Of a stretch of DNA of 64,000 nt, positions 1-12,040 are shown in pieces. The translations under genes and the position numbers were made by a program. The DNA comes from Maritimibacter alkaliphilus HTCC2654 (GTDB taxonomy: Bacteria; Pseudomonadota; Alphaproteobacteria; Rhodobacterales; Rhodobacteraceae). The stretch spans positions 3,814,648-3,878,647 of the forward strand of contig NZ_CH902578.1 of assembly GCF_000152805.1 (NCBI RefSeq), in the 5' to 3' direction. The stretch's first letter is position 1, and each line of letters starts with the position of its first letter. Under the pieces are notes generated by a model. It worked only from the letters and a program-made list of their open reading frames with translations, was not told where the DNA came from and did not search any database.

Positions 1-1963
<1,963 letters not shown>

Positions 1964-1989
1964 CGCGCCGCGCCACGCACGCGGATCAG

Positions 1990-2017
1990 CGCCCCCGGCA
2001 TCGTCCGGGGGCGTTTT
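1990..2017 (+). terminator. Rho-independent terminator after pobA
   Basis: A perfect 9-bp stem, CGCCCCCGG with CCGGGGGCG, a 6-nt loop and a following TTTT, begins 27 nt after the pobA stop. Confidence 0.85.
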
Positions 2018-2124
2018 CGTTTGGGGGAGAGGGGACCATGCGCTAGCGTTTTTCTTGACCTATGTCATGGCGACGCACGTCTGAGCGCAGGTATCAGAAG
2101 ATAACCGCAACAGGAGACCCAGTC

Positions 2125-2532
2125 ATGTACAAGAACATCCTTGTGCCCATCACCTTCGACGAAACGCGCGACAGCAAGACCGCGCTCGAAATCGCCCACG
2201 CGATCTCGGAAGACGGCGCCAAGATCACCGCGCTGCATGTGGTCGAGGAAATTCCGTCCTATGTCGCGCAGTATCTGCCCGAGGGTCAGATGGCCCATAA
2301 CGTGCAGGACATCGAAGCCACGCTGGCCGAGAAGATCAAGGACGAGGTCGGGGTCGACGTGGTGGTGATCGAGGGTCACGCAGGCCACACGATCGTCGAC
2401 TATGCTGCCAAGAACGGCGTGGATTGCATCGTTGTGGCCTCACACCGGCCGGGCTTTCAGGATTATTTCCTGGGCAGCACCGCTGCGCGCGTCGTACGCC
2501 ACGCGCCATGCTCGGTCCACGTGGTGCGCTGA
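2125..2532 (+). CDS. Universal stress protein (UspA family)
   Basis: A 135-residue single-domain Usp protein. It starts MYKNILVPITFDETRDS, the typical first strand of the fold, and has the ATP-loop-like region VASHRPGFQDYFLGSTAARVVRHAPCSVHVVR at the C-terminus, in which the G-x9-G(S/T) pattern (GFQDYFLGST) is partly kept. An upstream in-frame ATG exists at 2062, but the conserved domain begins at 2125, which follows AGGAGA. Such small cytoplasmic proteins respond to stress or energy limitation; the specific role is unknown. It lies between two terminators, so it is probably monocistronic. Confidence 0.9.
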   Translation: MYKNILVPITFDETRDSKTALEIAHAISEDGAKITALHVVEEIPSYVAQYLPEGQMAHNVQDIEATLAEKIKDEVGVDVVVIEGHAGHTIVDYAAKNGVDCIVVASHRPGFQDYFLGSTAARVVRHAPCSVHVVR

Positions 2533-2559
2533 GGGGGCTCTGAGCACCACGGGAGGAGA

Positions 2560-2586
2560 GGCGGGTCGCTTGCGGCCCGCCTTTTT
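2560..2586 (+). terminator. Rho-independent terminator after the usp gene
   Basis: The hairpin GGCGGGTC...GGCCCGCC (with one G-T pair) is followed by TTTTT. It lies 28 nt after the universal stress gene stop. Confidence 0.8.
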
Positions 2587-2624
2587 CGTCCCCACATGCA
2601 GCACTCCAGCGAAGGAGGAGCCGC

Positions 2625-2969
2625 ATGATCTGCCCGAACTGTGCCCGCGAGATGGAGCATGTGAACCGTCACGGCGTGACGCTCGACAGATGCGAGGTCT
2701 GCGGTGGCATCTGGCTCGATCGCGGCGAGTTGGAGACGTTGATCGAAGCGGTCCGCCCGCCCGTGGTCCTGCCCGACCCGGACCCGCGGCCCGAGCCGCG
2801 CCCGGTCAAGACCAAGGCCCCCAAGCCCACGCGCCAGCCGCAGGCATCGACGCGCGACCAGCGCCGCCCGGAAAAGCCCGAGCGGAAGAAATCGAAGGGC
2901 AGGCGATACCGGAAAAAGTATTCGACCACCGACAAGGTGAAATACTTGCTCAAGGAAATCCTCGACTGA
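2625..2969 (+). CDS. Small zinc-ribbon protein (zf-TFIIB type)
   Basis: 114 residues. The N-terminal 40 residues form a zf-TFIIB domain with the Cys pairs C3-x2-C6 and C23-x2-C26 and the hallmark GGIWLDRGELE. The rest is Pro/Lys/Arg-rich and probably disordered, ending in a basic stretch (ERKKSKGRRYRKKY). A Zn-binding nucleic-acid or protein contact role is plausible but unproven. GAAGGAGGA precedes the ATG. Confidence 0.85.
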   Translation: MICPNCAREMEHVNRHGVTLDRCEVCGGIWLDRGELETLIEAVRPPVVLPDPDPRPEPRPVKTKAPKPTRQPQASTRDQRRPEKPERKKSKGRRYRKKYSTTDKVKYLLKEILD

Positions 2970-3021
2970 GTTTGACGGGTGTCCGGTCGGTGCTAGGCTT
3001 GCCTCAGCCAAGGAGGATTTC

Positions 3022-3339
3022 ATGCCCACCATCGCCATGTCGCAGGATCGCCAGACCGTCCTGACCACGTTCGAAACGACGCCCGGCACGTGTCAGGACC
3101 TCGTCGACCTGCTGACCGACGCCTACGAGTCGTTCATCTCGAAACAGCCGGGTTTCATCGCGGCGGGCCTGCATGTGAACGACGCGCAGACCCGGATCGC
3201 GAATTATTCGCAGTGGGAAAAGCGCGAGGATTTTCAGGCGATGCTGCGCACGGACGAGATGCGCAAGCGCAACCGCGTCATCAACGACCTGTGCCGCAGC
3301 TTCGAGCCGGTGATGTATGACGTGGCGGCGGTGTTCTGA
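3022..3339 (+). CDS. Antibiotic biosynthesis monooxygenase (ABM) domain protein
   Basis: A 105-residue dimeric ferredoxin-like-fold protein. The pattern of a middle KQPGFIAAGLHVN, the segment YSQWEKREDFQAML and a C-terminal hydrophobic strand is typical of ABM proteins, which range from heme-degrading enzymes to quinol monooxygenases. No catalytic residues allow a substrate call. The ATG follows AAGGAGGATTTC. The next gene is convergent, so this is a short transcription unit, perhaps shared with the zinc-ribbon gene 52 bp upstream. Confidence 0.82.
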   Translation: MPTIAMSQDRQTVLTTFETTPGTCQDLVDLLTDAYESFISKQPGFIAAGLHVNDAQTRIANYSQWEKREDFQAMLRTDEMRKRNRVINDLCRSFEPVMYDVAAVF

Positions 3340-3355
3340 CCCGAAAGACCCGGAC

Positions 3356-4324
3356 CTAGCCCGCGCGGCGTTTCGGGGCGGTGCGCCGACCCGTTCGCAG
3401 GGCCGGGCGGTCGACGACGCGACGGTGCCGGTCCATCGTGGTCTGAACCGACGTGCGAAGCGGCTGCCCCTGTGCGGTCTGCGGCGGCGTTCCGCGCGGT
3501 GCCGTCAGGCGGCGGATCGACCGGAAGGCCCGCGTCATCCATGTGTCGAGCGTGCCGGAGCCGGGACGGGGTCCGGGGCGGCCGGGCCGCGCGCGCAGGC
3601 CGAAGAAAGCCCCGAGACGGTGAAGCCTCATGTGCCCCTGTCTCGTCTCGCGGCGACGCTCCAGCACGGCCTTCAGAATCCACGAGATCGAGAAGGCCCA
3701 GACCCCAAGGCTTTCGTCCCAGTAGACGATGTTGTTGTTCTGGATGAACTGGGCGAGCCAGCCGTCACCGCCGTTCTTGATGTTGGACAGGATCATGACG
3801 CCCCAACCCGTGCACCAGATGATCGCGCCGGAGACCAGGTAGAACCGTTTTTCCCATCTCTCGCCCGCGTCGGGCGCGTAGACGAAGAAACAGGTGAACG
3901 ACATCATCAGGTAAAGCAGGACCGCCGACAGATAGTGAAAGGCGGGCGATACATCCAACCCGAGCGCGTGCTGGGTGAAGGTGGTGACCGTGTCGCTTTC
4001 GTTCGGGAAGAAGGCGACGCCGATCGCGGCCAGTCCCGCGACGATGGCGATCAGGTCGGGCGAAATCCAACGCCCCCGGTAACGCTTGATCCCGCGATGC
4101 ACGGCAAGGAAGGTACCGATAGCCACCAGACCCCCGACCAAAAGGTCACGTTGAGTCGTGTGGAAAAAGTCGGATATTGTCGGCTGAACGCGACCGTCAG
4201 CGATCAATCCGGCTGCGGCGAGCAGCAGGGGCAGCAGGACACCGAGAAGCCCGAACGCGATCCGAAGTCGGAAAAAGGCGCGGGCGTCGTCCTGAACGTG
4301 TATTCGAGGCCATATGTTGGTCAT
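3356..4324 (-). CDS. Six-helix membrane protein with basic C-terminal tail
   Basis: 322 residues starting MTNIWPRIHVQDD. I count about six hydrophobic helices in the first 225 residues, including FGLLGVLLPLLLAAAGLIA, GGLVAIGTFLAVH and AVLLYLMMSFTCFFVY. The last 100 residues are rich in Arg, Pro and Thr, predicted cytoplasmic and disordered. I do not recognise a family with certainty. A longer TTG-initiated reading to 4378 is possible, but the ATG directly before the soluble N-terminus is more natural. It converges with the ABM gene. Confidence 0.75.
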   Translation of the reverse strand: MTNIWPRIHVQDDARAFFRLRIAFGLLGVLLPLLLAAAGLIADGRVQPTISDFFHTTQRDLLVGGLVAIGTFLAVHRGIKRYRGRWISPDLIAIVAGLAAIGVAFFPNESDTVTTFTQHALGLDVSPAFHYLSAVLLYLMMSFTCFFVYAPDAGERWEKRFYLVSGAIIWCTGWGVMILSNIKNGGDGWLAQFIQNNNIVYWDESLGVWAFSISWILKAVLERRRETRQGHMRLHRLGAFFGLRARPGRPGPRPGSGTLDTWMTRAFRSIRRLTAPRGTPPQTAQGQPLRTSVQTTMDRHRRVVDRPALRTGRRTAPKRRAG

Positions 4325-4438
4325 GTCGGTAAATGAGTGGCAGCACTGCCAGTGTATCCTGACCCTGTGTCCGATCAAGGCTTGCAGGCGAAGGACCGGG
4401 TAAGGATTCCCTTACCGGTTGTAGTGTTTTCGACAGGT

Positions 4439-4918
4439 TCAGGACAAAATGTCGCCCGGAATTGGCCGTATTCCGTACCAGATCAGCGCCGGCACCTCAC
4501 GTAAAGCAGCCCGGATGATTCGCCAAGGATTTGCGCCGCTTAGCGATGTCGACTCGCCGGATGCGGCTAGTCCGAGCCGGCGAGCCGTCAGGACGGATCG
4601 TGGCAAATGGAAGGCATCCGAGACGACGACAACCGTTTCGCCGGCTTGCAACATGCGGCGGGCCTCGACGAGGTTCTCGAAGGTGGTGGTCGACCGCGTA
4701 TCGCGCAGGACGAGGTCTGCCGGCACCTCCATGTCGGCGAGGATACCTGCCGCAACGTCAGCCTCGGCCGGAGGGATGTCACCGACACCGCCCGTGACGA
4801 TGATCTGCTGCACCTGACCGTCGAGAAGCAGACGCCCCGCGCGTTCCGTGCGCCGTCTCAGCGCGGGCGAGGCCACGCCGCCGGGCCAGACCGCCGCCCC
4901 CATGACAATCGCCGTCAC
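4439..4918 (-). CDS. YdcF/ElyC-like DUF218 domain protein
   Basis: 159 residues from a GTG at 4918 that overlaps the preceding TGA as GTGA. The DUF218 fold is shown by TAIVMGAAVWPGG near the start, IIVTGGVGDIPPAEA, the conserved DTRSTTTFENLVEA and VVVVSDAFHLPRSVLTARRLG. Relatives (YdcF, SanA, ElyC) act at the cell envelope or bind SAM, but their chemistry is poorly known. This protein has no transmembrane segment of its own. The stop-start overlap implies translational coupling to the lipoprotein gene. Confidence 0.85.
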   Translation of the reverse strand: MTAIVMGAAVWPGGVASPALRRRTERAGRLLLDGQVQQIIVTGGVGDIPPAEADVAAGILADMEVPADLVLRDTRSTTTFENLVEARRMLQAGETVVVVSDAFHLPRSVLTARRLGLAASGESTSLSGANPWRIIRAALREVPALIWYGIRPIPGDILS

Positions 4919-5301
4919 TCGGGGTAAAGCTGGGCGCACTGAGACCGGGCGAGGCTGGCTTTTTCCTGAAGCGCGGGAAGCTGCGACCGCAGCGCCGCGA
5001 GTTGCGCGCGCTGGTCCGCGATGTCGATGGACACGGGTTTCTCGACCGTGCGGAAATCCGTCTTGGTGCATTCATAGGGCTTGCCGTCCTTGTCGCGACA
5101 TACCCCGGTATAGGTATAGGGCTCGGTCGTGCGGTGAATGGCGTAACCCCGCGCGACATTGCCTTCGAGTTCCTGAATGCGGCTTTCCGCGGCGCGCAGA
5201 TCCTGCGTGTTGCGGTAGATGCACATATCCTGCTCGGTGCAGGCGGACAGCACGACAAGGGCGGCGAGAGCGGCGAGAACTGGTTTCATGGGGCCGATCA
5301 T
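4915..5301 (-). CDS. Small lipoprotein with coiled-coil segments
   Basis: 128 residues. The signal peptide ends in a lipobox, VLSAC, near residue 21. The mature part has two helical, charged stretches (LRAAESRIQELEGNV and ADQRAQLAALRSQLPALQEKA) that could form coiled coil, and four cysteines besides the lipid-bearing one (CIY, VCR, ECT, QCA). The start at 5301 overlaps the stop of the upstream HugZ-like gene as ATGA; a second ATG at 5289 (MKPVLAAL) is the alternative. Function unknown, probably anchored in the outer or inner membrane. Confidence 0.8.
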   Translation of the reverse strand: MIGPMKPVLAALAALVVLSACTEQDMCIYRNTQDLRAAESRIQELEGNVARGYAIHRTTEPYTYTGVCRDKDGKPYECTKTDFRTVEKPVSIDIADQRAQLAALRSQLPALQEKASLARSQCAQLYPE

Positions 5302-5795
5302 GCGCCCGGCGCGGGGGGCTGTCCAGTGGGGGCAAGGTCGGCGGCCGTCAGGCGAAACGCTTTGCCGAAACCGCCGTTCAGATGGCCGGCCTCCACCTCG
5401 AACCCGACAAAGTTGAAGTCCGCGAAATCGATGTAGAGTTTCGCCTTGGGGTGGGTGGCCAGATAATGCGTGCGCAGGGCGTCGTCCTTGGCCAGAAACC
5501 GCGCGGTGCAGTCGAGCGTCAGGCGGGGATGGGTCAGCGGATCGCCCTTGTCGCCCGGCTCTCCGACAAGGAGCGAGGCCTGCGGTGCAGCACGCAGCGC
5601 CCGCGTGTGTGCCGAAAGGTCTGAGACGAGGGTCAGGGGCGCGCCGTCCGGGGTCGTGCCAAGGGCTACGCGGGTCACGAAGGGGCGAGCGTCTACGAGC
5701 ACGGCGAGGGCCGCGAAACGGGCGCTGTCGATCAGCTCGCGCGCCAGCCTGCGGGCCTCGTCATCGGTCGGGCGGATGGGATCGGTCTTGGTCAT
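5298..5795 (-). CDS. Pyridoxamine-phosphate-oxidase-fold protein (HugZ-like)
   Basis: 165 residues of split-barrel FMN-binding type. It shows ARELIDSARFAALAVL, a strand VTRVALGTTPDGAPLTLVSDLS, then the typical HTRALRAAPQASLLVGEPGDKGDPL, as in the N-terminal domain of HugZ-like heme-utilisation proteins. The extra C-terminal DUF2470 domain of larger relatives is absent. It may bind FMN or heme; this cannot be settled here. It heads a three-gene set with ATGA and GTGA overlaps to the lipoprotein and YdcF-like genes. Confidence 0.85.
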   Translation of the reverse strand: MTKTDPIRPTDDEARRLARELIDSARFAALAVLVDARPFVTRVALGTTPDGAPLTLVSDLSAHTRALRAAPQASLLVGEPGDKGDPLTHPRLTLDCTARFLAKDDALRTHYLATHPKAKLYIDFADFNFVGFEVEAGHLNGGFGKAFRLTAADLAPTGQPPAPGA

Positions 5796-5911
5796 CAGGT
5801 CCTCGCGCGTGGATGCACGCGGGCGGGCGCGTCAGATCGACGTGCACTGGCTGGCGCACCAATGGTGTAGCGCGCAAGCCCCTGAAAGGAAAGCCGAAGG
5901 GTTGGTGGTGC

Positions 5912-6244
5912 CTACTGGCAGGACGAGATGGCGTCTTCGTGCTTTTCGCCCACGCTCGCCATGTCGAGCAGCAGATCCTCGGTGGTCATGTTGTTCTGCG
6001 CGGCGACCGTCGAGAATGCGGTTTCCCAGGCCTCCGACACGTCGGACCCGCCGGATTTGGCGGACAGGAACGTGTCGCCCACCGAGTCGTAGAGCGCGCG
6101 TTCTTCCAGCGTGATGTTGCTGTTGAGCGTGGTGGTGGCACAGGAGCATTTGGACGAGCTTGCGCCCATGTCCATGCAGAGTTCCGTCGATCCGGCCTGC
6201 GCGGCGGCGGGCAGAAGAGCGATCAGGGCGATAGCGTATTTCAT
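5912..6244 (-). CDS. Small exported Cys-rich protein, paralog 1
   Basis: 110 residues with a clear signal peptide (MKYAIALIALLPAAAQA). The mature part has four cysteines: one near residue 23, a CSC pair following SSSK, and the penultimate residue. It shares C-x8-C-x-C-A-T, ALYDxV, W-x2-A and VAAQN patterns with the protein encoded at 6779-7120, so the two are paralogs. It probably acts in the periplasm with disulphides. The function is unknown. A longer frame upstream is available but the signal peptide fixes the start. Confidence 0.8.
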   Translation of the reverse strand: MKYAIALIALLPAAAQAGSTELCMDMGASSSKCSCATTTLNSNITLEERALYDSVGDTFLSAKSGGSDVSEAWETAFSTVAAQNNMTTEDLLLDMASVGEKHEDAISSCQ

Positions 6245-6424
6245 GGCAGCGAGACCTGTTTTCTGAGTGTCGGCGACAAGATTTGCACGGGAATCGGGTT
6301 TTTTTGTGGCGCGGGCCAGTGCGGGCGCGGCGGGGCTTTCGGCGAAGTTGGAACCTTTCAGCGGGGGATTTGGTTTGTGGGGCAGAACCATAGCAATGGA
6401 ACAGAGACTGGAAGGATACGAACA

Positions 6425-6712
6425 ATGGGTAAAGCAGGTGGAGTCATCCTGGGCCTCGTGGCCCTGGTCGCCATCGCATTCGCGGTGTTCATGGTGGATT
6501 TCGACGTGACCGAAGACGGCGCTCTGCCGGATGTCGACGTCTCGGTCGACGGCGGTGAACTGCCGGAAGTCGACGCCGAGGTGGGCGAGGTCGAAGTCGG
6601 CACCGCCACGGAAGAGGTCGAAGTGCCGGATGTCGACGTTGACGTCGACACGGAAAGCGCCGAGGTCGAAGTGCCGACCATCGACGTCAATCCGCCGGAA
6701 GACGACTCGTAA
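6425..6712 (+). CDS. Membrane-anchored acidic Val/Asp-repeat protein
   Basis: 95 residues. Residues 5-24 form one hydrophobic helix (GGVILGLVALVAIAFAVFMV). The rest is strongly acidic and low complexity, with repeats such as PDVDVSVD, EVEVPDVDVDVD and AEVEVPTIDV. The predicted topology puts the acidic tail in the periplasm. No family function is known to me. It lies between two small exported paralogs read from the other strand and ends at a terminator. Confidence 0.75.
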   Translation: MGKAGGVILGLVALVAIAFAVFMVDFDVTEDGALPDVDVSVDGGELPEVDAEVGEVEVGTATEEVEVPDVDVDVDTESAEVEVPTIDVNPPEDDS

Positions 6713-6740
6713 GACCGATTACGGCGATTTCAGAGGCGAA

Positions 6741-6768
6741 CCCCCGTGCCGGTCGGTGCGGGGGTTTT
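6741..6768 (+). terminator. Terminator after the acidic-repeat gene
   Basis: CCCCCG pairs with CGGGGG over a 12-nt loop and is followed by TTTT. It lies 28 nt after the stop at 6712. Confidence 0.65.
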
Positions 6769-6778
6769 CCGTTTTACG

Positions 6779-7120
6779 TTACTTGCAGCTGTCGCCGAGC
6801 GCGCGGTGCAGATCGCCGATCCTGTCGAGCTGGCGTTTGAACGCGGTGAGTTCGATCCCGTTCTGCGCCGCGACCGACTTGACCGATGCGCGCCAGGCCG
6901 TAAGCCACGCCTGACCCGTCGAGCGGTTCCTGAGGTACCCCGTCGCGACCGCATCGTAGAGCGCGAAGTCCGAGGCCGAGGCCTGTGCCCTGAGCTTCTC
7001 GGTCGCGCAGGCGCATTGGTTGGCGTTGGTGCCGGGCAGCACCCGGCAGAACGCCGTGATGTCGGCGCGGGCGGTGAGCGGGGCGAAGGCGATGAGGGCG
7101 GCGAGCAGAAGTCGGGTCAT
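6779..7120 (-). CDS. Small exported Cys-rich protein, paralog 2
   Basis: 113 residues with signal peptide MTRLLLAALIAFAPLTARA. Four cysteines are placed as in paralog 1: an early C, then CAC within NQCACATEKL, and the penultimate residue. The block ALYDAVATGYL and the block SVAAQN are shared with the protein at 5912-6244. Likely a disulphide-stabilised periplasmic helical protein of unknown function. The two copies flank the acidic-repeat gene and point the same way, suggesting duplication. Confidence 0.8.
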   Translation of the reverse strand: MTRLLLAALIAFAPLTARADITAFCRVLPGTNANQCACATEKLRAQASASDFALYDAVATGYLRNRSTGQAWLTAWRASVKSVAAQNGIELTAFKRQLDRIGDLHRALGDSCK

Positions 7121-7300
7121 TCCGATACGCTAGAAAAAGCGCGCCCGCGACACCAGTCACATTCGGTAGACCGCGCGCGCTGCACAGGCGGGCTTTGGGC
7201 GGGTTTTCGCCGGGTCAGGTGGCGGGGAGAGCGCGGGGGCGTGCGCCCTTGCGCGCCGGGTTCCCGTGGTTCGAAGAGATCTGGGGCGCGGGCGCGAGGC

Positions 7301-7648
7301 TCAACCACCGTTGGCGGCGAGCCAGTCGCGCATCCATTGGATTTCCGCTTCCTGTGCGGCGATGACGGCTTCGGCCAGTTTGCGGACCTCGGGATCGGTG
7401 CCGTGGGCGAGCACGGCCTGCGCCATCGCCACCGCACCCTGATGATGCGGGATCATGCCCCGGATGAAATCGACATCGGCGTTGTCGGTGAAATCGATGG
7501 CCATGTCCCGGTGCATGGCGTCGTTCGCGGCCATATAGGCCGCCGTGGCGGGGTCGTCGGACCCGTGGGACATATGCGCGGAATGGTCCTGAGCGAAGGC
7601 CGGGACAGCGGCAAGGACGAAGGCGAGGGGGGCGATCCGTGAGATCAT
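7301..7648 (-). CDS. Exported DUF305 protein
   Basis: 115 residues with signal peptide MISRIAPLAFVLAAVPAFA. The mature protein has the DUF305 hallmark DFIRGMIPHHQGAVAMAQ plus a Met/His-rich N-terminal part (HSAHMSHG and NDAMHRDM), fitting a four-helix ferritin-like fold. Family members are periplasmic and often sit with copper-handling genes; here no copper genes adjoin. A metal-binding role is inferred from His/Met content only. Confidence 0.88.
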   Translation of the reverse strand: MISRIAPLAFVLAAVPAFAQDHSAHMSHGSDDPATAAYMAANDAMHRDMAIDFTDNADVDFIRGMIPHHQGAVAMAQAVLAHGTDPEVRKLAEAVIAAQEAEIQWMRDWLAANGG

Positions 7649-8146
7649 CTGGCGGCTCGTTGAATGGGTTGAAACTGCGCCATTGGTGGTCGCGGCGGGG
7701 CGGCTGGCAAATCACGAATGCGTTTCGGGGGAGGGGAGGCGCGAGCGGCGCCTGTCCGTCGCACCAGAGGTGCGCATCAAAAATACGTGCTGCTTTCTGA
7801 CGGTCTTTCCAAGGGCCGAGTCGTGCGCGCGCCTGTCCGTGGGATGGCGCTTTTGGCGGTTGAGCGGGGCGCTTTATGGGGCCGTGTCATTGCCGGAGTC
7901 GGCGTGGGCGCTGGTGGACGAGAAGCGCCAGCCCGCCGGGACAGGCAGGCGCTCGCACGGCGGCCTGCGGCCTTGATTCCGTGCGAGGTTGGACTCTCGG
8001 TGTTTGACAATGAGTAGGGCAGGTTTGAATGCGCCGATTGCCTTGCGGCGTTGGAATAACGCCCAACTCTACGGTTTCTGGAGAAACATTCCATTTTTTC
8101 CTCGCCCTCGCTCAGAAAACTAATGCAAGCTGATATTGAGGGCTCC
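7649..8146. other. Non-coding stretch with a long stem-loop
   Basis: About 500 bp without a convincing gene. Open frames here have no plausible start or domain. The clearest structure is a stem-loop at 7952-7987: CTCGCACGG pairs perfectly with CCGTGCGAG and encloses a small GGCC-TGC-GGCC hairpin. From about 7990 the base composition becomes more AT-rich, continuing into the next gene, whose promoter should lie at the right end. Confidence 0.5.
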
Positions 8147-9112
8147 ATGCGAATTACCTACCTGACGACACTTTGTCTCTACCTGCTCGCGTCAACTGGC
8201 TTTGCGCAGCCTGATCTTAAGTATGCGCCAATCGTCTATGACTCCCGCTATCCAGGAATATTGGCGCTGTGGGGCGACATAGACGAGCGAACCACGCTGA
8301 ATTTTGAACGGGCGATGGAGGAGTTCGGCACTCCTAGCCTTGTAATGTTGAACAGTGATGGTGGTTTAGTGACGAGCGCATTGTTAATGGCTCGGCGTGT
8401 GCGATCGATTGGTGCCGATACGTTCATTCCCAAGGACGCTGGCTGCTATTCTGCATGTGCATTTGTCTTTTTTGCTGGCGTCGTTCGAGATGCGCAAGGT
8501 GAGTTGGGCGTGCATCAGATTAGCTCTGACAGCGGTGACCTCGAAAGTGGGCAGGTTTCCGTATCCGATATCATAGACACACTTTCCGACTTCGATGTCC
8601 CAAATGACTTGTTGGTCGCAATGTTTAGGACGCCAAAGGACGAGATGTATATCCTGTCAAGAGATGAGAAAGTTGAGTATTCGATGGTGGCGGGTGCGGT
8701 CGCAACGCCGGAAGCGAAGCCCTCCCCTGAGGCACTCGCTTTTCATTTCGTAGACAACTTTTTTCGTGCGTGGTCCAAACCGAACGCGACCGCTCTCCCA
8801 GAAACTCTACGAATGTACAATGAGAGCGTAAGTTTCTATGGTCAAACGTACACGTTAGGCCAAGTTGCTGAGGACAAAGCGGAATTCGCCGCGCGTTGGC
8901 CGAAACGCCGCTACAGGTTAATTGGCGACACTGTCGCTGTGTCGTGTAACCTGACCTATTGTTTCGTGCGGGGTAACTACGATTACACTTCTTCGAGCGG
9001 TATAGTCGGAGACGCTTCAGCTGGTACCGCGTTTATTGAGGTCACTTTGCTACGACGAGGGGACAGCTTTTTAATCGTCCGAGAACACGGTCGGGTCGTG
9101 ACGAGACGGTAG
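8147..9112 (+). CDS. Exported ClpP-like protein, atypical base composition
   Basis: 321 residues with signal peptide MRITYLTTLCLYLLASTGFA. Residues 40-130 resemble periplasmic ClpP/crotonase-fold proteins (COG3904 type): LNSDGGLVTSALLMARRVR, then DAGCYSACAFVFFAGVVRDA, where the Ser between the two Cys would be the nucleophile, then LGVHQI with a candidate His. From about residue 205 a second domain (ALAFHFVDNFFRAW to the end) looks NTF2/SnoaL-like. Codon use is visibly richer in A/T than in all neighbours, which suggests recent acquisition. It converges on uvrB. Confidence 0.8.
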   Translation: MRITYLTTLCLYLLASTGFAQPDLKYAPIVYDSRYPGILALWGDIDERTTLNFERAMEEFGTPSLVMLNSDGGLVTSALLMARRVRSIGADTFIPKDAGCYSACAFVFFAGVVRDAQGELGVHQISSDSGDLESGQVSVSDIIDTLSDFDVPNDLLVAMFRTPKDEMYILSRDEKVEYSMVAGAVATPEAKPSPEALAFHFVDNFFRAWSKPNATALPETLRMYNESVSFYGQTYTLGQVAEDKAEFAARWPKRRYRLIGDTVAVSCNLTYCFVRGNYDYTSSSGIVGDASAGTAFIEVTLLRRGDSFLIVREHGRVVTRR

Positions 9113-9142
9113 CCGCGATCGAACTTGGCACCAGTTCTAAGG

Positions 9143-11308
<2,166 letters not shown>

Positions 11309-11527
11309 GGGAGACTCCTTCGGCCCACACAGTTGTTCTCTTTTTGCCCTCATTCAAGGGCCAAGGGGGCACGGAGCTGCGCCCTGCTGACGTGTTTTGT
11401 CGGGAGCGGCGTGCGCGAAAGTCACAAATCGAACAATCGGGCCGAGCAAATGAGACTGAACGGAACGGTCCGTTGACACAATACAGCCTTTGGGCGAGTC
11501 TGGGCCAAACAAAAGAGGCATCAGAAG

Positions 11528-12040
11528 ATGTCGAGCAGACAGGCACACTCCGCGACGGCGGCCCGGACGGGTCCGCCACCGCCCAGCAATGAACAGATGC
11601 TCACCTTGGGCAAGCTGTCTTTCCTTGCGTCCTACTGCCCGCTTCATCGGACCTATCCCGGCCATGTGCTTGCGTCGATCTTCATTCCGGCGGTGAACAA
11701 CGGCTGCGTGCGGTTGTTCGAGAACGAAGACGGCGCGACGGCGGCGGCGCTGATCTGGGCCCGTCTGAGCGACGAGGTTTCGGCGCGGATGCTGCGGGAC
11801 GGTATCGCTCCCACGACCGCCGAATGGGCGGCGGGCGATACGCTTTGGTTCATCGATCTGCTCGCGCCGTTCGGGCATGGCCGCGTCATCGCGCGCGAGA
11901 TTGCGCGCAAGCCGCCCGACGTGCCGTTCTATTTCGCGCGGCTCGACCGGCAGGGCCGGGTGAAGAAGGTGGTCGAAGGCGACCGAAACCGGGGCAAACG
12001 CGGGCTCGTGCGCGCGCATTTCATGGATGAGGCCGCCTGA
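11528..12040 (+). CDS. HlyC/ApxC-type toxin-activating lysine acyltransferase
   Basis: 170 residues. The core aligns well by eye with HlyC: LGKLSFLASYCPLHRTYP carries the catalytic His (H40; family His23), and AAGDTLWFIDLLAPFGHG carries the catalytic Asp (D110; family Asp92). HlyC enzymes move an acyl chain from acyl-ACP to internal lysines of an RTX protoxin. No RTX toxin gene is visible nearby. The gene overlaps the next one (VCBS-Hint) as TGATG, implying coupled translation. The substrate is unknown. The ATG at 11528 is preceded by AGAGGCATCAGAAG. Confidence 0.88.
   Translation: MSSRQAHSATAARTGPPPPSNEQMLTLGKLSFLASYCPLHRTYPGHVLASIFIPAVNNGCVRLFENEDGATAAALIWARLSDEVSARMLRDGIAPTTAEWAAGDTLWFIDLLAPFGHGRVIAREIARKPPDVPFYFARLDRQGRVKKVVEGDRNRGKRGLVRAHFMDEAA

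Noticed and set aside
7683..8017. Two overlapping plus-strand frames of about 97-99 codons
   Set aside because: Arg/Ala-rich translations without domain, signal peptide or ribosome site; one covers the stem-loop at 7952-7987.
8147..9112. Genomic island or prophage remnant around the AT-richer ClpP-like gene
   Set aside because: Only one gene and its upstream flank differ in composition; there are no integrase, direct repeats or tRNA at the borders.
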